Of a stretch of DNA of 64,000 bases, positions 58,743 to 64,000 are shown in pieces. The stretch comes from Cyathus striatus. Lineage: Eukaryota > Basidiomycota > Agaricomycetes > Agaricales > Nidulariaceae. How positions within the stretch are numbered: position 1 is the stretch's first letter; the number at the start of each line of letters is the position of its first letter. The stretch spans positions 1,550,001 through 1,614,000 of the forward strand of contig JAOVFP010000013.1 of assembly GCA_025738555.1 (NCBI GenBank). Reading direction: 5' to 3'. The notes below the pieces were generated by a model that was given only the letters and a program-made list of their open reading frames with translations, was not told the DNA's origin and searched no databases. The translations under genes and the position numbers were made by a program.

Positions 58743-59826
58743 CATAAGTGCCAGCCATTCTGATCATATAACAGCAGTGTTATATGATTGCCCCAATCGA
58801 ATAAGCCATGCCTTTTTATGATTGGGATCATAAACAATCATTGAGGTTCTAATTCAATACTACTATTGTATGAATGTATTAAATGATCATAAGCAATCAT
58901 TGATTGTTTCTAATTGGATATTACTATTGTATGGATGGCTAGGTGATCATAAACAATCACTGATTGTTTTTAATTGAATACTACTATTTTATGAATGTAT
59001 TAGGTGATCATAGACAATCATTGATTTATCTAATTGAATATTAGTATGAATGGAGAGGCAATCCTAAACAATCATTGATTTTTCTAATTGAATATTATTA
59101 TTGTATGAATGGTGAGGTGATCATAAACAATCATTAATCCTTACTAATTGAATATTAGTATGAATGGAGAGACAATCATAAACAATCATTGATTTTCTCT
59201 AATTGAATATTATTATTGTATGGATGGTGAGGTGATCATAAACAATCATTGATTTTTTCTAATTGAATATTATTATTGTATGAATGGTGAGGTGATCATA
59301 AACAATCATTAATCCTTACTAACTGAGTATTAGTGTGAATGGAGAGACAATCATAAACAATCATTGATTTTTTCTAATTGAATATTATTATTGTATGGAT
59401 GGTGAGGTGATCATAAACAATCATTGATTTTTACTAATTGAATATTAGTATGGATGGTTAGGCAATCATAAGCAATCAATGATAACTACTAATTGGATAT
59501 TGCTACTGTATGGATTTGTCACATTTCCTCACATGTCACAATTGTGACACATCTTCCCGCGCGTCACATATTTCCCGCACGTCACGTTAGTCACATATAT
59601 TCCCGCGTATCACGTTCGTCTCGCGCGTCACAATTGTCACATATATTCCCGCGCTTCATATTAGTCACACGTGTCACGCTTTTTATGCATGTCACAATTG
59701 TCACATATATTCCCGCGCTTCATGTTAGTCACGTGCGTTACATTTTCCTCACGCGTCACGATTGTCACACATATTCCCGCGCCTCACATATTTCCCGCGC
59801 ATCACACATTTCCCACGCGTCACATA
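58743..59826. mobile_element. Foldback element 4, left arm only
   Basis: Begins CATAAGTGCCAGCCATTCTG like element 1 and continues through the same subterminal hairpin, about eleven 60-bp GATCATAAACAATCATTGA units and a GTCAC zone (from 59516). It breaks off at about 59826 (CACGCGTCACATAA) before any 19-bp array. No right arm follows, so it is truncated. The insertion point is inside a satellite unit (after ACAGGAAT). Confidence 0.8.
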
Positions 59827-60350
59827 ATAACCAATCCCCTACTACCTCTTGATTCTCGCCTTCTATCACACAACGCTTCACAAAGTCTGTCCACACCGGA
59901 CCATGAGAGTAGAAGGTGCTCCCGCTAAACAAAGCACACAAATACACGAAGATAAACTTCGTGAAATATCGCAGCGGCCATGGCGAGTCGGTCCCTGGAC
60001 CACAGCTATCCGAGAGACGAGTATACCGCATAGTATGATAACCAGGGTGCGCAAACGGCGAAGGGGATGAGGTGTGGGCGCAAGGGAGTGAATGGGTGTC
60101 GTATAGATGCTATACAGTAGCCTGAACCTGTGATATATAAGTATAAGTTAAAGCGTGAAGCAGAGGAATATTGAAAACGTACGATCAGAAAAATCACCAC
60201 GAGGTTCCTGGTACACAACACCAAATAATGTGCAGAGCACCTCAGCACATAAACTTTGCCAAGCCCTGCTCAAATCCTGAGAGCTAGAAATTACTCCCTT
60301 GTTACTCCCCGTTAGCCCACGTTCATCCCTCACGAAAATTTACGCATTTA
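59827..60350. other. Spacer without supported gene
   Basis: Only short frames on both strands; no repeats recognised. Confidence 0.3.
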
Positions 60351-60351
60351 T

Positions 60352-60530
60352 CAAATGAGGATATACGATTCTGTGGGTCCTGGAACAGAACTAGTGAACT
60401 ACTACTGCGAAGGCGGCCTCCATCCCGTCAATATTGGCGATACTTTTAACAACCGTTACCCAAGTAGACGTGCTGACTTGTTCGTGGGTCTCATCCTCGC
60501 GTATATCCCCATTAAAAATCCAATATCATA
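60352..60530 (+). pseudogene. SRPK-like protein kinase, N-terminal fragment
   Basis: The frame from ATG 60355 reads VGPGTELVNYYCEGGLHPVN then IGDTFNNRY. This matches the segment just before the kinase domain of SR-protein kinases (YxxGGYHPVxIGDxFxxRY). The glycine-rich loop and the rest of the kinase domain that should follow are absent, so this is a fragment. In the family, these kinases phosphorylate Ser/Arg-rich splicing factors. Confidence 0.5.
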
Positions 60531-62535
60531 ATTACTTGACGTACGTTCATTGTATAACAGATCAAAGAAGATCAAGGACAACAACGCCGAGCATAGACGA
60601 AAAAGAAATAAAACTTTCGGATCCAAATGGGAACCGATGTTTCACCTCTTATCAGTCCGCTACGTACCCCGAGTCGCCGTAGACCCACGGATGGCTGGCC
60701 GTCAGACCTCGGCACCAAACCGGTTCATTTAGGACATGCCTCTGCTCTGTTTAGGTTTATTTTCTACTTATCGTAGCGGTGATCATAGGATAACATTGGG
60801 ATAACATGTTGTTCCAGCTTCAGTGTAATGTAGTAATTAGTCTCTTTCCAAATGGTTGAGTGTGAAACGCTATTAACATGTCATAAGAAAGAAGCTGACA
60901 GGTCAGACTATCGGATTCGGTTCCGACCCACATGTTATGCAATTTTTGGAGATCTCATGGGAGCAACAACATATAAGTCTATCAGCTGAACTCCGCGACA
61001 TTTCTTGGATATTTCAACAATGCTGCATCTTTAACTCATTGACGTTCACCACTCGCTCATGTAGGATTAAATGAGGAAAATTGAAAGCCCAAATATGCTG
61101 TATTTCAGTCGGTATACTCTCCCGAGCAGCTACCGCACTAATGCCGAACCAAAATCTAGAGAAGCCATTTGGGGAAATGTAAAGTATGTACTTAATCTGT
61201 AAGGTTTTATAACGTTTTGCATTCGGTGCACCATAGCAGCGCTGAAGCTTGACTAATGCACTGTATTGGCAAGTTGCCCATGAACGCAAAGCGGACAAAC
61301 CCGAGCGAGCGGACACATCCAACGCAAACAAATAAGGGGAGCAAGCTCCCCCAATTAGCATGTTTCCCAATTAAGGATGCTTGCATTTAACTACATCTCG
61401 ATACGCATTTAGACGTCACTGGAACAGTGGCAATCCACCCAAGATACGGCCGGCAGCATTGTGGAACTTGCTGCTCAGGCCCAACTCAGGTCTTCGAATC
61501 TCTTCGAATTCCCTATGATGAAAAACCCCGTAGAATGGAAGAGGATGGAGCCTAGTACCGAAAGATAATGTGTTCCGCAAGTGTTCCGTCTTGTACGTAT
61601 TTGCAACTTATTTATGTGGGTGTGCGCATTTGATTGATGCGTACTCGCGCATTCCGACCGGATGACTTCTTGATATGGTAATAATAGTATACATAGGCGA
61701 TAAACGGGTTCTAGGTTGCTGATACCAATCGTGAGTGAAAGACAAGACAATTACCGTCTTGACTCACGACAATACGCGAAATATACAGTATTTCTGTCGG
61801 CCTGGCTCTCGTGGTCGAAGTTGAAATTTAAACAAACGTTATGGGGTTGTTAAATTTAATGACTCCGATGTAATTGCGCGCAAGATCCGAATCATGGCTA
61901 ATCCCGTGTTGTGCTGTTGCAGTGTAACTATGCTGTCAAGTTATCATATGATATATCACCGCTTTTCGGAGAAAAAAACTCAGGTGGGACCTAATTCATA
62001 AGCTTAGCTCATATGACTCAGAGTCTGTATAGAACACTCTCCTTGCTAATGCTGGTTTCAAAGAGCTTTACGCAGGGTCCAGCATCCACAAGTCTCCAAA
62101 CACCAGCGCAAACTGCTCCCATACATAGTTTAAAACCTTGTAACACTTTAACATCACGAGAACCGGCTTGTGTGAGTCAGTATATGTAAATAGCTGTCAA
62201 AATTAAATCAGTCGATAACATAGATCAAACTCATATGTACCAAATCCTGAGTGGTATACTAAGAACGCGGGCAACGAGAAAGTTGCAGTAAACTAGAATA
62301 CGACCAAGTGAGGCATATCATTCTCATATTTAGACGGCATCCGGGGATTGATGCATGATGCGGTGTGTCCTTGTGTGTCCAAGTACATTAAGTAATCGCA
62401 GCCATGTTCAATTCCAGATAAACTGGTAACCTTTCCGCTTGCTCTCTCACCGAACCCATTCTAGTGGTCCTCGCCCTCCAGGATTCCAGTTCAGCATTGA
62501 AAATATCCTCAACTTTTACTATTAACATCATCGCT
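60531..62535. other. Spacer without supported gene
   Basis: About 2 kb with frames below 120 codons (61014-61370 minus and 61475-61750 minus are the longest), none with motifs. The last 100 bp presumably hold the promoter of the kinase-like gene. Confidence 0.3.
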
Positions 62536-63391
62536 ATGTCCTCAAAGCGTGAACTGCTCGAGGCATTCAGAGCATGCGACGAGAATGGATTCCTTTACCT
62601 CACCGTGGCCTGGAAAGAGGGAGATGCATTCTACATTGGGAAGCACTATGAAAACGTAGTTACAGTCAACGACGAAGAATTGTCAAAGCTGCAGGGATCT
62701 TCTGTTCCGAGAGATCATATTCAAGCCCCATGGTCTACAACTTACACTGAAGCACCTAACCCATTGCCTGAGGGTGTATACATCAAGAACCCAATCGGAA
62801 TCAGCTTTTATGAAGGGACTCCGGTTTTACCCAAGCTTGTTTTCTCAGAGATCACCATCTTCGAGAACATCTTAAAGAACCCCCATCGAAATGTCTGCAC
62901 TTACTATGGATGTATTCGTGATGGCGATTACGTTGGCGGCGTTGTCCTGAAAAAATACCGAAGGACACTTGAAAACCTTATGGACAGCAACCCCATTATT
63001 GGCTCCAACATCGAGATGCAGTAAGTATTTATGCCTTATCTTTCATTAAAGCTGTTGTTTACGACCATACAATGACATCAGAACCACTCCGTTCAACCCG
63101 GAAGCAATCCTTACTGGAATCAGACAAGGATTAGACCACATTCATTCCCTGGGACTCGTCCACGATGACATTAACCCTCGAAATATCATGATTGATGATG
63201 ATGGCGAACCTGTCATTATCGACTTTAATTCTTGCATGTTACCTGGAGAGCTATCTAGAGGCGGTACCCCTGGATGGTCAAATTGTCCAAACATTGCAAC
63301 CTTTGAAAACGACGAGTTCGGATTTGATCTTATTTGTAAAATGGTGCGGGGAGAATACGATGGCTCGGATGTGTCAGCACATGGGTTGTGA
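62536..63391 (+). CDS. Protein-kinase-like protein, two exons
   Basis: Exon 62536-63020 and exon 63082-63391 join in frame (795 bp, 264 residues; gtaagt donor, cag acceptor). An ATG at 62464 would add 24 residues, but MSSKRELLEAFRACDENGFL is the better start. No glycine-rich loop is visible; residues 85-150 contain a helix with FSEITIFENI and the hinge-like VVLKKYRRTLENLM. Exon 2 has the catalytic loop HDDINPRNIMI in place of HRDLKPxN, then VIIDFNSC in place of DFG, and GTPGWSNCP in the activation segment. The proton-acceptor Asp and the metal-binding Asn and Asp are kept, so some activity is possible, but the C-lobe is short. Basidiomycetes carry many such small kinase-like genes. Substrate unknown. 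Confidence 0.7.
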
Positions 63392-64000
63392 TATTGGGTT
63401 AAATTTAGTCAGTGTAACGCACTTCGGTGCCGTCAATTAAATGTCTAGATGATATTATATGGACTATGGTCGTTTCTATCGTTGAAGCTAGAAGGAAATG
63501 AAAGTGTTATTTATTCGAGCGTGAAATAATACCGTTATGCTCATTCGGTGAAGTTCTGCCAGCTCTAACATCAGCCGATACAGAACTATACTGCAACCAT
63601 TGCTGCAACGACCCATGAGAAACTTAACTATTATAACTTGGTCCTAAAGAAACGATGTGTCTCATCAGACTAAGTTAAGAACAAACATAGGTCAACTCCG
63701 AATGACTGGGAAAATTCGAGAGAATCCATCATATGGTTCTCAGTGTTAAATCATCTCAGTATCTCATCAAAATTTACAACGAATACGGGGCATGGAAGCT
63801 TCAGTAAGAACAATTTGTATATTTCTACAATTGAGTAAACCTCCAAGATATTATTCGTCCCTTTAGGTCTTGACGATGATCCAATGCCAACCCAACACCA
63901 ACTGAACATGAATCGAGTCAACACCGGATGCAATTATGAGGAACGGTAAACGTGTGTTTAAGGGTAAATTTCACCTTTATTTGCGCCCTCCAGAAGGTGC
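63392..64000. other. 3' flank, no supported gene
   Basis: A 60-codon minus-strand frame (63751-63933) is the only open frame; nothing recognised up to the window edge. Confidence 0.3.

Overview
The window is nuclear DNA of a filamentous fungus, most likely a basidiomycete (Agaricomycetes). This rests on short spliceosomal introns, a Ty3/Gypsy chromovirus, DUF6589-like and KDZ-transposase-like genes (both common in Agaricomycetes), a U2 snRNA gene and COP9 signalosome subunit 3 (csn3) sequences. It reads as a repeat-dominated accessory or heterochromatic region. Few genes look intact: two members of a small cysteine-motif family (41759-42597 minus, 56123-57130 plus), a kinase-like gene (62536-63391), two uncharacterised repeat-containing genes (about 42.9-45.4 kb and 47.5-49.1 kb) and a U2 snRNA.

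Layout. 0.1-5.2 kb: a tail-to-tail pair, a DUF6589-like gene (plus) and a RecQ-like helicase gene (minus), both carrying in-frame TGA codons. 5.5-9.6 kb and 11.4-12.3 kb: rearranged, partly inverted copies of the 3' part of csn3. 10.9-11.1 kb: U2 snRNA. 12.28-24.85 kb: giant foldback element 1, whose left arm holds a young Gypsy element (12384-19992). 24.85-27.9 kb: more csn3 sequence, including 5' exons. 27.9-31.2 kb: giant foldback element 2. 33.7-34.7 kb: Helitron helicase fragment. 35.0-36.7 kb: a 19-bp minisatellite. 37.2-40.0 kb: a 331-bp satellite array. 40.1-49.1 kb: minus-strand genes. 49.6-55.2 kb: a KDZ-like transposase gene split by giant foldback element 3 (51254-53803). 56.1-58.7 kb: a cysteine-motif gene plus satellite, an inverted counterpart of 37.2-41.2 kb. 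58.7-59.8 kb: truncated element 4. 60.3-64 kb: an SRPK-like fragment and a kinase-like gene.

The best candidate for something undescribed is the foldback family. Three complete members and one truncated member share the terminal core GTGYCAGCC and the same order of parts from the end inwards: terminus, subterminal hairpin, a tandem array of 45-100 bp units each containing GATCAT, a zone dense in TGTCAC/GTGACA (with a 19-bp tandem array in elements 1 and 3), and a unique centre. Elements 1 and 3 have 8-bp target-site duplications. Removing element 3 plus one duplication restores an open frame across the insertion point. No transposase is encoded, so these look like very large non-autonomous, hAT-like hairpin elements.

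A second theme is decay. Nearly every in-frame stop in the protein-coding relics is TGA where arginine is expected, as CpG-directed C-to-T change (CGA to TGA) would produce.

All family assignments were made by reading motifs; no database search was possible.
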